Source: Myxococcales bacterium (GTDB lineage: Bacteria > Myxococcota_A > UBA9160 > SMWR01). Taken from it: a DNA stretch of 43,170 bases. Location of the stretch: assembly GCA_022561775.1 (NCBI GenBank), contig JADFQO010000024.1, positions 1 through 43,170 of the forward strand, written 5' to 3'. Below are positions 1-8,795 of the stretch, in pieces. The position numbers and the translations under genes are program-made. The notes beneath the pieces are model-generated. The model searched no databases. It had not been told where the DNA came from and saw nothing but the letters and a program-made list of their open reading frames with translations. Numbering within the stretch: the first letter of the stretch is position 1; each line of letters opens with the position of its first letter.

Positions 1-2
1 GC

Positions 3-1385
<1,383 letters not shown>

Positions 1386-1449
1386 GGCCCCTACCCACGG
1401 CGGTTTCGTCGCTCAGCAAGCAACCACGTTCGGCTGTATTGGCCGACGG

Positions 1450-2019
1450 TCAGGAGCGCTTCCGGCGCGAAACTGCGAGTTGCCTTGCGACACCAGTAAC
1501 GCGAACACGATAGCCAACCATCTCTTCACTCAAGATCCGATTCTTCACGATGGTCTTGTGTGTCATCCGCTTCTTGAGGTCGTTGATGAGTGCGAACCGC
1601 GGCAGCAAGAGACATCCGGCGAGCCAGCCAGCCTCCTCTTCCTGCTGCTTGTCACAGGAGAGAAAGGCGACGTCGCCGAGATGCTCGAGGCGGGACAGGC
1701 GGTGCTTGAGGAGGATGTGCGCGACCTCGTGGGCGACGTCACTGTTTCGCCTTGGGTCGGACATCAAGGGGTTGAATACGATTCCATGACGATGATCGGG
1801 AAGCTCGAACGTGCACGCGAAGAACGCGTTGTCCTGAAGCCGCTTGAGCGCTCTTAGCTTTTCAATGTGGACGAGCTCGCCCGCGGAGCGAACGACACAG
1901 CCCACGTGTTCGGCGAGCGCAACAGCGTCCATACGATCACCCGCCTCGAGGCACATCGCGCTCCACAAGTCTCTAGCGATGCGTTCCGATTCTGCTTTGG
2001 ATCCTCGACGAAGAGCCAA
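1450..2019 (-). CDS. ImmA/IrrE-type zinc metallopeptidase
   Basis: Metallopeptidase of the ImmA/IrrE (M78) family, whose members cleave or bind repressors in conjugative elements, phages and toxin-antitoxin systems. HEVAHILLKH is the HExxH zinc motif (residues ~105-114), and EEEAGWLAGCLLLPR gives the third ligand region. The C-terminal SEEMVGYRVRVTGVARQ is the usual family tail. The frame stays open upstream through the tRNA, but that part only translates tRNA-like DNA. I chose the TTG at 2019 because it gives MALRRGSKAESERIARDL, which matches typical family N-termini; the Shine-Dalgarno is weak. Length is 189 residues. The usual XRE-type partner repressor is not seen. Together with the recombinase it marks accessory DNA. 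The start is less certain than the family. Confidence 0.85.
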   Translation of the reverse strand: MALRRGSKAESERIARDLWSAMCLEAGDRMDAVALAEHVGCVVRSAGELVHIEKLRALKRLQDNAFFACTFELPDHRHGIVFNPLMSDPRRNSDVAHEVAHILLKHRLSRLEHLGDVAFLSCDKQQEEEAGWLAGCLLLPRFALINDLKKRMTHKTIVKNRILSEEMVGYRVRVTGVARQLAVSRRKRS

Positions 2020-2329
2020 GCTAGTCCTCAGCGAGGAGGGCGCCGTGCATTTCCCGCAGCAGCTCGGCGAAGAGGCTAGGGGGCGGAGCGAGTGGAATTC
2101 GAACTTGGAGTATTGCTCTACTGAGCCCTGCTCTTCGCTGGGGCAGAGCGAATCCGAACCGCCCAACTTGGCAACAGAGAAAAACGTGGGCCGCGGCCTC
2201 CTTTGGGCTCGGAACCCGCAGTCTCCGGTTCGGATGCGCGAAGCCCCTCGCCCAAAACCCCGCGGAATCGCGGGATTTTCCCGGCCGCCTCGCGCTCTTA
2301 CCGAAAAGTCTCTGCGTCGGCAGACTAGG
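2020..2329. other. Gene-free accessory border with tRNA-like fragments
   Basis: No convincing gene lies between the ImmA-like start and tRNA-Ser. The open frames here translate to the peptide types that tRNA DNA produces (FESHSL, FEFHSL, SRIRTG). On the minus strand there are at least two tRNA 3'-end-like pieces. One is the direct repeat at 2074-2104. The other is a possible T-arm at 2147-2163 (stem-loop with TTCGGAT loop), followed by an acceptor-like CTGCCCC at 2140-2146. The stretch looks like eroded integration-site DNA. Confidence 0.5.
2074..2104 (-). repeat. Degenerate direct repeat of the tRNA-Ser 3' end (att-like)
   Basis: This 31-bp segment matches 2323-2353 at 27 of 31 positions in the same orientation, with a fixed offset of 249 bp. 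It covers the T-arm half with the loop TTCGAAT, the acceptor 3' strand and a few bases beyond the tRNA end (shared CTAGG). Such copies are the usual footprint of integration at a tRNA 3' end. The four mismatches fit an old or imperfect att site or a tRNA remnant. Confidence 0.65.
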
Positions 2330-2421
2330 TGGCGGAGAGAGTGGGATTCGAACCCACGGTACCCTTGCGAGTACACCTGATTTCGAGTCAGGCACGTTCA
2401 ACCGGACTCCGCCACCTCTCC
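2330..2421 (-). tRNA. tRNA-Ser (anticodon CGA)
   Basis: A 92-nt class II tRNA reading UCG codons. The 5' acceptor strand GGAGAGG pairs with CTCTCC/T near the 3' end, followed by discriminator G and an encoded CCA. The anticodon stem CCTGA/TCAGG holds the loop CTCGAAA, giving anticodon CGA. The long variable arm GTAC-TC-GCAA-GG-GTAC is diagnostic for serine. The T-arm is GTGGG-TTCGAAT-CCCAC. It diverges from infA. Its 3' half is repeated imperfectly 249 bp downstream, so it was probably an integration target. Confidence 0.95.
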
Positions 2422-2534
2422 ACGGCCGTCAAGGCTATCGCAGGCGAGCGCCAACGGGCCAGCCGCGGTGCGCGACGTGAGAGGAGGGGCTAACCTGCGT
2501 GTCGCTCGAAATTCACCGAAGTGGAGGCATCTGA

Positions 2535-2774
2535 TTGGCACGTGATGACTTGATTCAGGCGACCGGAACCGTGGACAAGATCCTCGGCGGCGGCCGCTAC
2601 CAGATCACCCTCGAAAGCGGTCAGTGCGTGACCGCGCAACTCTCGGGTCGCATGCGCCGCTTTCGGATTCGCGTGATCCCCGGGGATCGGGTCCAGGTCG
2701 GCGTGTCTCCCTACGATCCGACCCACGGCTTCGTCACCTTCCGGCTCCGGGAAGGCCAGAACGCGCCGCGTTAG
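2535..2774 (+). CDS. infA: Translation initiation factor IF-1
   Basis: Cytoplasmic S1/OB-fold protein that binds the 30S A-site region and helps IF-2 and IF-3 select the initiator tRNA. The 79 residues are close to the usual ~72. Visible motifs are ATGTVDKILGGGRYQITLE in the first strands, the basic segment QLSGRMRRFRIRVIPGDRV and SPYDPTHGFVTFR at the end. The start is TTG at 2535, giving ARDDLIQATG, the normal place relative to the family's first strand. The charged C-terminal tail is slightly longer than standard. It stands alone, not in a ribosomal-protein operon, which is common for extra or relocated infA copies. Confidence 0.92.
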   Translation: MARDDLIQATGTVDKILGGGRYQITLESGQCVTAQLSGRMRRFRIRVIPGDRVQVGVSPYDPTHGFVTFRLREGQNAPR

Positions 2775-2850
2775 CTCCGCGCCCAGTCGGGCTGTTCGTC
2801 TACAGCTCAAAACCCTCCAGGCCTACGACCGGTTTCGCCTGCGGCGTCTG

Positions 2851-3429
2851 ATGGCGCGGCATCGCGGTCTCGAGATCCACCCGACCGCATCCAGCAACCT
2901 CGCCGCGGCGCGCTACGACCTCGCCGAAGGTGCGCGGCTGCGGATCGGCGCCGATGTCGTCACCGAGCGCCTCGCCGGAGCGCTGCACTTCTCCCTCGGG
3001 CCCGGAGCCGAAGTCTCGATCGGCGAGGGCACCTGGCTGCGAACCGATCTCGGCCCGGTGCACATCGTCGCGTTCGATGGAGCTCGGATCACTCTGGGCG
3101 CTCTGGGTTTCTTGAACGGTTGTCAGCTGAGCGCAAAGCGCGAGTTGCGCACTGGGCGCCGGGCGTGGATCGGGCCGGGCAGCCGGGTCTTCGATTCAGA
3201 TCAGCACGACCTCGACTCCAAACATCCCGAAGTTGCGCAAGCCGTGACGATCGGGGACTGCGTCTGGGTGGCATCGGACGTGACCATCCTGCGCGGTGTG
3301 ACGATCGGAGAGCACAGCGTGATCGGTGCGCGCTCGCTGGTTGTCCGCGACATTCCCCCGCACACGTTGGCCTTCGGTCAGCCCGCGACGCCGCATGGCG
3401 TGATCGGCGATCGCTCCAACACCCGCTGA
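2851..3429 (+). CDS. Hexapeptide-repeat acyltransferase (left-handed beta-helix)
   Basis: Member of the LbetaH acetyl/acyltransferase superfamily, which transfers acyl groups from acyl-CoA or acyl-ACP to sugars or related acceptors in the cytoplasm. Hexapeptide-like turns recur: LRIGADVVTERL, VSIGEGTWLRTD, ITLGALGFLNGC and TIGDCVWVASDVTILRGVTI (residues ~30-175). The closing VIGARSLVVRDIPPHTLAFG is the usual last coil plus a proline turn. The basic segment before the ATG (RFRLRRL, in frame without a start codon) also looks coding, so the true start could be a rare codon upstream; I keep ATG 2851. It sits 76 bp after infA on the same strand. Substrate is unknown; relatives include maltose/galactoside and LPS O-acetyltransferases. 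Confidence 0.8.
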   Translation: MARHRGLEIHPTASSNLAAARYDLAEGARLRIGADVVTERLAGALHFSLGPGAEVSIGEGTWLRTDLGPVHIVAFDGARITLGALGFLNGCQLSAKRELRTGRRAWIGPGSRVFDSDQHDLDSKHPEVAQAVTIGDCVWVASDVTILRGVTIGEHSVIGARSLVVRDIPPHTLAFGQPATPHGVIGDRSNTR

Positions 3430-3779
3430 TCCCCGCCCGCCCCGCTTTTCGACGGCCGGAAAGGTCGCAGTGATCACCACGGGCGACTTGACGTTTGCCC
3501 CGCGATGGCTCAGTTTCTGGCCCCTTCGCGCCGAAGGGAGCGCGCTGGAGTCCTGGTCGCCATGCGGACCACCAGGACGGCTCTGGCCGGAAGGACTTTC
3601 CCCCTCAATCAGAGCGGCTGGAGGGCCGGCGCAGCTTCCGGTCGGGCCCTCGGAGTCCCCGTGGGGGGATCGGCTGGAATTTCCGACACGCTTGGTGGTG
3701 GCTGGCTACTCACCCCCACACCCACCCAGCTGTATGGCGCGAGACCGCTTTTGGCGCCCTAGCTACTGCCGAGGCTGAA
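3430..3779. other. 350-bp gap before EF-G, probably a structured leader or ncRNA
   Basis: No gene is supported; the frame open into EF-G across this stretch has no family resemblance. The sequence can fold. 3585-3593 (GGCCGGAAG) pairs fully with 3635-3643, counting one G-U. 3568-3576 (ACCACCAGG) pairs with 3691-3699 and encloses it, and 3656-3660 pairs with 3665-3669. The nested order suggests a long RNA hairpin of about 130 nt. TTGACG at 3488-3493 is a possible -35 box, but no good -10 lies at the right distance. It could be an EF-G leader or an independent small RNA; I do not recognise a known family (not tRNA, tmRNA, RNase P or SRP). Confidence 0.4.
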
Positions 3780-5873
3780 ATGGTCCACGACCTATCGACG
3801 ATCCGAAACATCGGAATCAGCGCGCACATTGACTCGGGCAAGACGACGCTCACCGAGCGCATCCTGTTCTACACCGGGCGGATTCACGCGATCCACGAGG
3901 TGAAGGGCAAAGATGACGTTGGCGCAACCATGGACTCGATGGAACTCGAGCGAGAGCGCGGCATCACCATCCAAAGTGCGGCGACCCACACCATTTGGGA
4001 CGGTTGCCACATCAACATCATCGACACCCCGGGCCACGTCGACTTCACGATCGAGGTGGAGCGCGCGCTGCGCGTGCTCGATGGCGCCGTGCTGGTGCTC
4101 TGTGGGGTGGCGGGCGTGCAGTCCCAATCGATGACCGTGGATCGTCAGATGCGCCGCTACAAGGTCCCGCGCATGGCATTCATCAACAAGCTCGACCGCT
4201 CGGGCGCGAACCCGGTTCAGGTGGTCGAGCAGCTGAGGGAGAAGCTCGATCACAACGCGGTCTTGATGCAACTCCCGATCGGCCTCGAGGCCAAGTTCAA
4301 GGGTGTGGCCGACTTGATTACGATGAAGGCCACTTATTTCGAGGGAGACAGTGGCGAGCACGTCGTCATCGAAGAGATTCCAGAGGAGATGCGCGGCGAG
4401 GCCGAGATTGCGCGCGAGACGATGCTCGACGCGGTCTCGATGTTCTCGGACGAACTGATGGAGGCGATTCTCGAAGAGGCGGTGACCGACGAGTTGATTC
4501 ACGATGCGGTGCGGAAGGGAACGCTCTCCATGGAACTCACGCCGGTCTTTCTCGGTTCGGCGTACAAGAACAAGGGCGTTCAGAAGCTCCTCGACGCCGT
4601 CAACCGCTATCTGCCCAGCCCTCTCGACTGTGAGAACACCGGTGTCGACCTCTCCAACGACGAGGCACCGCTGACGCTCGCGAGCGATCCCAACAAACCG
4701 CTCGTGGCCCTCGCCTTCAAGCTCGAGGACGGTCGTTACGGGCAACTCACCTACATTCGCGTCTATCAAGGTGCGCTCAAGAAGGGCGCGACGATCATCA
4801 ACAGCCGCACCCAGAAGAAACACAAGGTTGGCCGGCTGGTCCGGATGCACGCCGACTCGATGGAAGATATCGGTGATTCTTCGGCCGGTGACATCGTCGC
4901 GCTGTTCGGGATCGATTGTGCGTCCGGCGATACCTTTACCGACGAATCGGTGCAGATTTCGATGACGTCGATGTACGTGCCCGATCCGGTGATCTCGATT
5001 GCCATCAAGCCCGTCGACAAGAAGACCGTCGACAAAATGGGCAAGGCGCTCGGTCGCTTCGTGCGAGAGGATCCGACCTTCCGCGCGCAGGTGGATTCGG
5101 AGAGCAACGAAACCGTGATTTCGGGCATGGGGGAGCTTCACCTCGACGTCTATGTCGAGCGGATGAAGCGCGAGTACGGCTGCGTGGTCGAGACGAGCGC
5201 GCCCCAGGTCGCCTATCGTGAGACGGTCTCCCAGCGGGCCGATTTCAACTACACCCACAAGAAGCAGACGGGCGGTTCCGGTCAGTACGGCCGCGTCGGG
5301 GGTCGGATCGAGCCCATCGAAGACGGCGCCGAAGATTTCGAGTTCGTGAGCAAAATCAAGGGCGCGGCAATCCCCACGGAGTACATCAAGGCCGTCGAAA
5401 AAGGCTTTGTTCAGTGCATGGAGAAGGGGCGGCTGATCGGCTTCCCGGTGATCGGCGTCAAGGTGGTCGTCGACGACGGCAAATCGCACAGCGTCGACTC
5501 CTCGGAGATGGCCTTCCAGGCCGCGGCTCGCGGCGCGTTCCGCGAGGCGTACCCCAGGGCCAAACCGATCGTGCTCGAGCCCGTGATGAAGCTCGAGGTC
5601 GAAGGTCCCGTCGAGCATCAGGGGGTGATCCTCAAGACGATCATGCAGCGCCGTGGTACCGTGATCGGGACCACCGAGTCCGCGGGGATGTCCCGCATCG
5701 AGTCAGAGGTGCCCCTCTCTGAGATGTTCGGGTACGCGACCGACCTGCGCTCGATGACCCAGGGCACGGCAGAATTCTCGATGGAATTTGCGCGCTATTT
5801 GCCTGCGCCTGCCGAAATTCAAAAGGAGCTCAAGGAGAAGTTCAATTCGAAAATTGTCGACGACGGCGAGTAA
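3780..5873 (+). CDS. fusA: Elongation factor G, spd/mitochondrial EFG1 type
   Basis: Ribosomal translocase GTPase of 697 residues, the family's normal length. G motifs are all present: AHIDSGKTT (G1, ~residue 15), RERGITI (G2), DTPGH (G3), NKLD (G4) and GSAYKNKG (G5). Domain II ([19 protein letters not shown]), domain IV ([13 protein letters not shown]) and domain V ([11 protein letters not shown]) follow. [20 protein letters not shown] and [13 protein letters not shown] resemble the EFG1 subgroup of spirochaetes, planctomycetes, deltaproteobacteria and mitochondria; organisms with it usually carry a second EF-G for recycling. The start at ATG 3780 follows GAGG and gives the standard N-terminus; the open frame upstream is a long leader. 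It is followed after 15 bp by a P-loop protein, probably co-transcribed. Confidence 0.96.
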   Translation: MVHDLSTIRNIGISAHIDSGKTTLTERILFYTGRIHAIHEVKGKDDVGATMDSMELERERGITIQSAATHTIWDGCHINIIDTPGHVDFTIEVERALRVLDGAVLVLCGVAGVQSQSMTVDRQMRRYKVPRMAFINKLDRSGANPVQVVEQLREKLDHNAVLMQLPIGLEAKFKGVADLITMKATYFEGDSGEHVVIEEIPEEMRGEAEIARETMLDAVSMFSDELMEAILEEAVTDELIHDAVRKGTLSMELTPVFLGSAYKNKGVQKLLDAVNRYLPSPLDCENTGVDLSNDEAPLTLASDPNKPLVALAFKLEDGRYGQLTYIRVYQGALKKGATIINSRTQKKHKVGRLVRMHADSMEDIGDSSAGDIVALFGIDCASGDTFTDESVQISMTSMYVPDPVISIAIKPVDKKTVDKMGKALGRFVREDPTFRAQVDSESNETVISGMGELHLDVYVERMKREYGCVVETSAPQVAYRETVSQRADFNYTHKKQTGGSGQYGRVGGRIEPIEDGAEDFEFVSKIKGAAIPTEYIKAVEKGFVQCMEKGRLIGFPVIGVKVVVDDGKSHSVDSSEMAFQAAARGAFREAYPRAKPIVLEPVMKLEVEGPVEHQGVILKTIMQRRGTVIGTTESAGMSRIESEVPLSEMFGYATDLRSMTQGTAEFSMEFARYLPAPAEIQKELKEKFNSKIVDDGE

Positions 5874-5888
5874 ATCGAGGAGTTCAGC

Positions 5889-6578
5889 GTGTACCGAAAG
5901 TTCCTAAACGCGCGCAGCCCCCTGCGCTTGCTCGAAAAGGGTCTCCACGGCGGGTTGGGGCCCGGCAATCTGGGTATCGTCATCGCGGGCCACGGTGTCG
6001 GAAAAGCGTCCTTCCTCGTTGGTGTGGCACTCGACGAACTGCTGCGATCGGGTCGTGTGCTCCACGTCTCGATGGTCCACACGGTCTCCCACATTCGCGA
6101 TCACTACGACACTGTGTTCGAAGAGCTCGCGGCAACCGCGCACCTGGAAGATGAAGCCCGGGTGCACGTCGATATCAATCGCAATCGAAGTATCCGAGTC
6201 TATCCGCGCAACGTGCTCACGACCGCGAAGCTGCGCGAAGCCGTGAAGGTCGAATCCGAAACCGCAGGCCAGCCGTCATTGGTCGTGATCGAAGGGCTCG
6301 ATTTCGAAACGACCTCGCGCGAGGATTTCGTCGACCTCAAGGATCTCGCGGGCGAACTCGCCGCGGAAGTCTGGCTGTCGATCTCCTCCAACGACGAGCA
6401 GGTACCACAGCTGCCGCCGCCCATCGAGCGCGTCGAAGATCTGGTGAGCGTGGTTCTGGCACTCGAGCCGGGCGACGACGCGGTGCTGCTGCGCGCGCTC
6501 AAGGACCACGACAACCCGGATCTCACCGACCTCCACGTCGCTCTCGACCCGAAGACCTTGCTGCTGACGCGGCATTGA
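5889..6578 (+). CDS. P-loop ATPase-like protein, unknown function
   Basis: A 229-residue soluble protein with a RecA/KaiC-like layout. A strand leads into GIVIAGHGVGKASFLVGVAL (residues ~28-47), a Walker A where the residue after lysine is alanine instead of Thr/Ser. A second strand, VLHVSMVHTVSHIRDHY, follows, and the hydrophobic PSLVVIEGLDFE (~135-146) resembles Walker B. The C-terminus LKDHDNPDLTDLHVALDPKT resembles the end of KaiC-type domains. Start GTG 5889 is 6 nt after GAGGAG and 15 bp after the EF-G stop, so the pair should form an operon. It may bind nucleotide without efficient hydrolysis. Role unknown; the linkage to EF-G hints at translation or growth control. Confidence 0.7.
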   Translation: MYRKFLNARSPLRLLEKGLHGGLGPGNLGIVIAGHGVGKASFLVGVALDELLRSGRVLHVSMVHTVSHIRDHYDTVFEELAATAHLEDEARVHVDINRNRSIRVYPRNVLTTAKLREAVKVESETAGQPSLVVIEGLDFETTSREDFVDLKDLAGELAAEVWLSISSNDEQVPQLPPPIERVEDLVSVVLALEPGDDAVLLRALKDHDNPDLTDLHVALDPKTLLLTRH

Positions 6579-6584
6579 TCCAAG

Positions 6585-6714
6585 CCGCGCAGCCGCCTGG
6601 GTTCTGGTCCGGGTCGCGCAGCCGTCTGGATCTCGACCCAGGCCGCGCAGCCGCCTGGGTTCTGGTCCCGGTCGCGCAGCCGTCTGGATCTCGACCCAGG
6701 CCGCGCAGCCGCCT
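6585..6714. repeat. 29-bp tandem repeat, 4.5 units, REP-like
   Basis: Units start at 6585, 6614, 6643, 6672 and 6701 (the last truncated after 14 bp). Two versions alternate, one starting CCGCGCAGCCGCCTGGG and one starting TCGCGCAGCCGTCTGGA, so there is also a 58-bp higher-order period with a single mismatch between its copies. CCCAGG at a unit end and CCTGGG inside the next unit form hairpins. It lies between convergent genes. No spacers, so it is not CRISPR. Confidence 0.85.
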
Positions 6715-6758
6715 AGCCCGCGCAGAGCATGGCAGGTAATGCCTGCGCTTCACTAGCG

Positions 6759-6780
6759 GGGGCCCCGTTAGCCGGGCCCC
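6759..6780. terminator. Convergent hairpin, possible bidirectional terminator
   Basis: GGGGCCC at 6759-6765 pairs perfectly with GGGCCCC at 6774-6780 around an 8-nt loop, directly before the stop codon of the minus-strand TerB-like gene and 180 bp after the plus-strand P-loop gene. No T-run follows on either strand, so Rho-independent termination is uncertain. A smaller hairpin (GCAGG/CCTGC) lies at ~6732-6745. Confidence 0.4.
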
Positions 6781-6782
6781 GT

Positions 6783-7310
6783 CTAGTTGCCGGTCTGGAG
6801 TACGGAGAGCTTATCTCGGTATTGGCTTCTCAGGGCGTTGGCTTCCATCCGCGTGAATCCGAGTTCTTCTGCGATGCCGACGAGCTCTGAACTCTCGACG
6901 CTGGTGATCGTTCCGTTGGCGGCGGCGACTGCGTAGAGGCACTGCAACAATTGCCCTCGCTGTTCGAGCGTGGAAATCTTGCGATATTCTCGGGTCACCA
7001 CGTAATTCTCCGTTCCGCCGAGCAATCGCGCCTGGGATTTGGCGATTTCGATCGCGAGCGCGATTTCGCTTTCCGATAGGTCGGAAATCGCCGCCAGCGA
7101 GCGCTCCATCTCTGCGGTCTCGTCCGCATCGATTTCGAGGTCGGCATTTGCGACGCGCGCCAGCACATACGCGAAGGCGGCCAGATATTTCGCTCGACCC
7201 GGGTCGAGCCGCTCGAGCTTGGCGGCGATTCGCCGGACGGACTCGGTATCGCCGGCGTCTTGGTCCTTCTCGGGGCTTTCCCCCAATCCGAGGAAGCGAA
7301 ATAGTGACAC
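6783..7310 (-). CDS. TerB-family (tellurite-resistance-like) protein
   Basis: All-helical cytoplasmic protein of 175 residues resembling the TerB/DUF533 fold, a metal-binding helical bundle. After a 30-residue variable N-terminus, two similar halves follow: KYLAAFAYVLARVANADLEI with DADETAEMERSL, and GQLLQCLYAVAAANGTITSV with ESSELVGIAEELGF. These acidic turns are the places where TerB binds divalent metal. Start GTG 7310 has GGAG 6 nt upstream. It begins 17 bp after the stop of glutamate dehydrogenase, so it is the second gene of that unit. Tellurite resistance itself need not be implied; many single TerB proteins have unknown roles. Confidence 0.75.
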   Translation of the reverse strand: MSLFRFLGLGESPEKDQDAGDTESVRRIAAKLERLDPGRAKYLAAFAYVLARVANADLEIDADETAEMERSLAAISDLSESEIALAIEIAKSQARLLGGTENYVVTREYRKISTLEQRGQLLQCLYAVAAANGTITSVESSELVGIAEELGFTRMEANALRSQYRDKLSVLQTGN

Positions 7311-7327
7311 GAAAATCTCCTCTGACC

Positions 7328-8617
7328 TCAGTCGCCCGAGAAAAAGGCGTACGTCCCATGCGACTCGATCGCTTCCGCGATGCGCCGCAGCGCAACCGTA
7401 TAGGCCGCATCTCGGATCGAGCCGCCATCACACTGGTAGATCGTCCAGATGTCGTCGAACGCCCGCGACAAGATGTCGTACAAGCGCGCCCGCACTTCTT
7501 CTAGCGTCCATGAGTAACTCTGGAGATTCTGGACCCATTCGAAGTAGCTGACGGTGACGCCCCCTGCGTTCGTCAACACATCGGGCAATACGATGGTTCC
7601 GCGCTCTCTGAGCCGCTGGTCCACTTCGCCGGCGATCGGCCCGTTCGCGACCTCAGCGATGATGGGTGCCTTGATGCGGTCGACGTTTTCCGGAGTGATC
7701 ACGCCCTCGAGCGCAGCCGGAATCAGCAGGTCGACATCGAGTTCGAGGAGCTCCTCGTTCGAGATGATCTGGTGGTCGACGAGTTCGCAATTGGCTCCGT
7801 CGTAGTACACGCCCTGTAGCTTGCGGGTGTCCTGCTTGTGCTGGAACAGGCTCTCGATGTTGAAGCCGGTATCGGAATAGATCCCGCCCTTCGAGTCGCT
7901 CACGGCGACGATCGGGTAGCCGGCCCCGTCGAGCAGCCGGGCGACGTGGTAACCGGCGTTGCCGAACCCCTGAAGCGCTACCCGGGTCTGCGTTGGGTCC
8001 AGCCCCTTCCGCTTTGCGAATTCCTGGATCACGATGAAGGCACCGCGACCCGTCGCTTCGTCCCGCCCGAGACTGCCACCGAGCGCGATCGGTTTTCCGG
8101 TGATCACCGCCGGAGCCTTCGAGCGCGTGATGATCTCGTACTCGTCGACCATCCAGCCCATGATTCGCGCGTTGGTGTAGACGTCGGGCGCCGGGATGTC
8201 GATCATCGGGCCGACGAAGTCGGCCAGCGCCCTCATGTAGGCGCGGGAGAGTCGCTCGAGTTCGAGCCGGGAGAGATCCTTGGGGTGGACGATCACACCG
8301 CCCTTGGCGCCGCCAAAGGGAATTCCGACCACCGCGCATTTGATGCTCATCCAGAGCGCGAGGGCCTGAACTTCTTCGAGGTTGACATCCGGGTGGAAGC
8401 GAATCCCACCCTTGGTGGGTCCTAAAACGTCGTTGTAGCGGCAGCGGTAACCGAGGAAGTGGCGCGTGGAACCGTCGTCCATGCGCACCGGAAGGTCCAC
8501 GGTCAACACGGCCTTCGGCTGCCGCAGCGCGTCGATGACCTCGGCGGCGACACCCGCGGCGGTTCCAATCCGCTCGACCCGGGCGACTGCATCTTCAAAG
8601 ACGTTCAAATCGGTCAT
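7328..8617 (-). CDS. gdhA: Glutamate dehydrogenase (Glu/Leu/Phe/Val family)
   Basis: Catalyses reversible oxidative deamination of glutamate to 2-oxoglutarate and ammonia with NAD(P)+, linking nitrogen assimilation and the TCA cycle. The 429-residue length is typical. YRCRYNDVLGPTKGGIRFHP (residues ~50-70) and GIPFGGAKGGVIVHPKDLS (~98-116) form the substrate site, the latter with the catalytic lysine; PAPDVYTNARIMGWM holds the catalytic aspartate. The Rossmann domain begins at RVALQGFGNAGYHVARLL (GxGNxG), followed by LIPAALEGVIT and EVANGPI. Start ATG 8617 fits the family N-terminus. It is followed by the TerB-like gene in one unit. Coenzyme preference cannot be read with certainty; the SDSKGGIY end of the second strand favours NAD. 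Confidence 0.95.
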   Translation of the reverse strand: MTDLNVFEDAVARVERIGTAAGVAAEVIDALRQPKAVLTVDLPVRMDDGSTRHFLGYRCRYNDVLGPTKGGIRFHPDVNLEEVQALALWMSIKCAVVGIPFGGAKGGVIVHPKDLSRLELERLSRAYMRALADFVGPMIDIPAPDVYTNARIMGWMVDEYEIITRSKAPAVITGKPIALGGSLGRDEATGRGAFIVIQEFAKRKGLDPTQTRVALQGFGNAGYHVARLLDGAGYPIVAVSDSKGGIYSDTGFNIESLFQHKQDTRKLQGVYYDGANCELVDHQIISNEELLELDVDLLIPAALEGVITPENVDRIKAPIIAEVANGPIAGEVDQRLRERGTIVLPDVLTNAGGVTVSYFEWVQNLQSYSWTLEEVRARLYDILSRAFDDIWTIYQCDGGSIRDAAYTVALRRIAEAIESHGTYAFFSGD

Positions 8618-8795
8618 GTCATACGCCTTGCATCGATCTCTCGTGGAAGGTTCTGGTGCTCAGTCACTCAGTCTACCCGGATTCGGCGAAGATGGGCGAG
8701 CCCCGATCCCGGGCGAGTCGCTGCGCTCACGGCCATCGCCTCAGCGTCGCAACGCCATCAAGCGCTCGAGGATCCGGTGAAAATTCTCCGTCGCC

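Noticed and set aside
2020-2376. Longer N-terminus for the ImmA-like protein
   Set aside because: Would translate through the tRNA-like DNA and the end of tRNA-Ser.
3495-3779. N-terminal extension of EF-G
   Set aside because: No family resemblance, and the normal EF-G N-terminus begins at ATG 3780 after a GAGG.
3792-5618. Large minus-strand gene opposite EF-G
   Set aside because: Histidine/valine/leucine-rich shadow of a GC-biased coding strand.
6585-6714. CRISPR array with 29-bp repeats
   Set aside because: Units follow each other directly with no spacers, and no cas genes are near.
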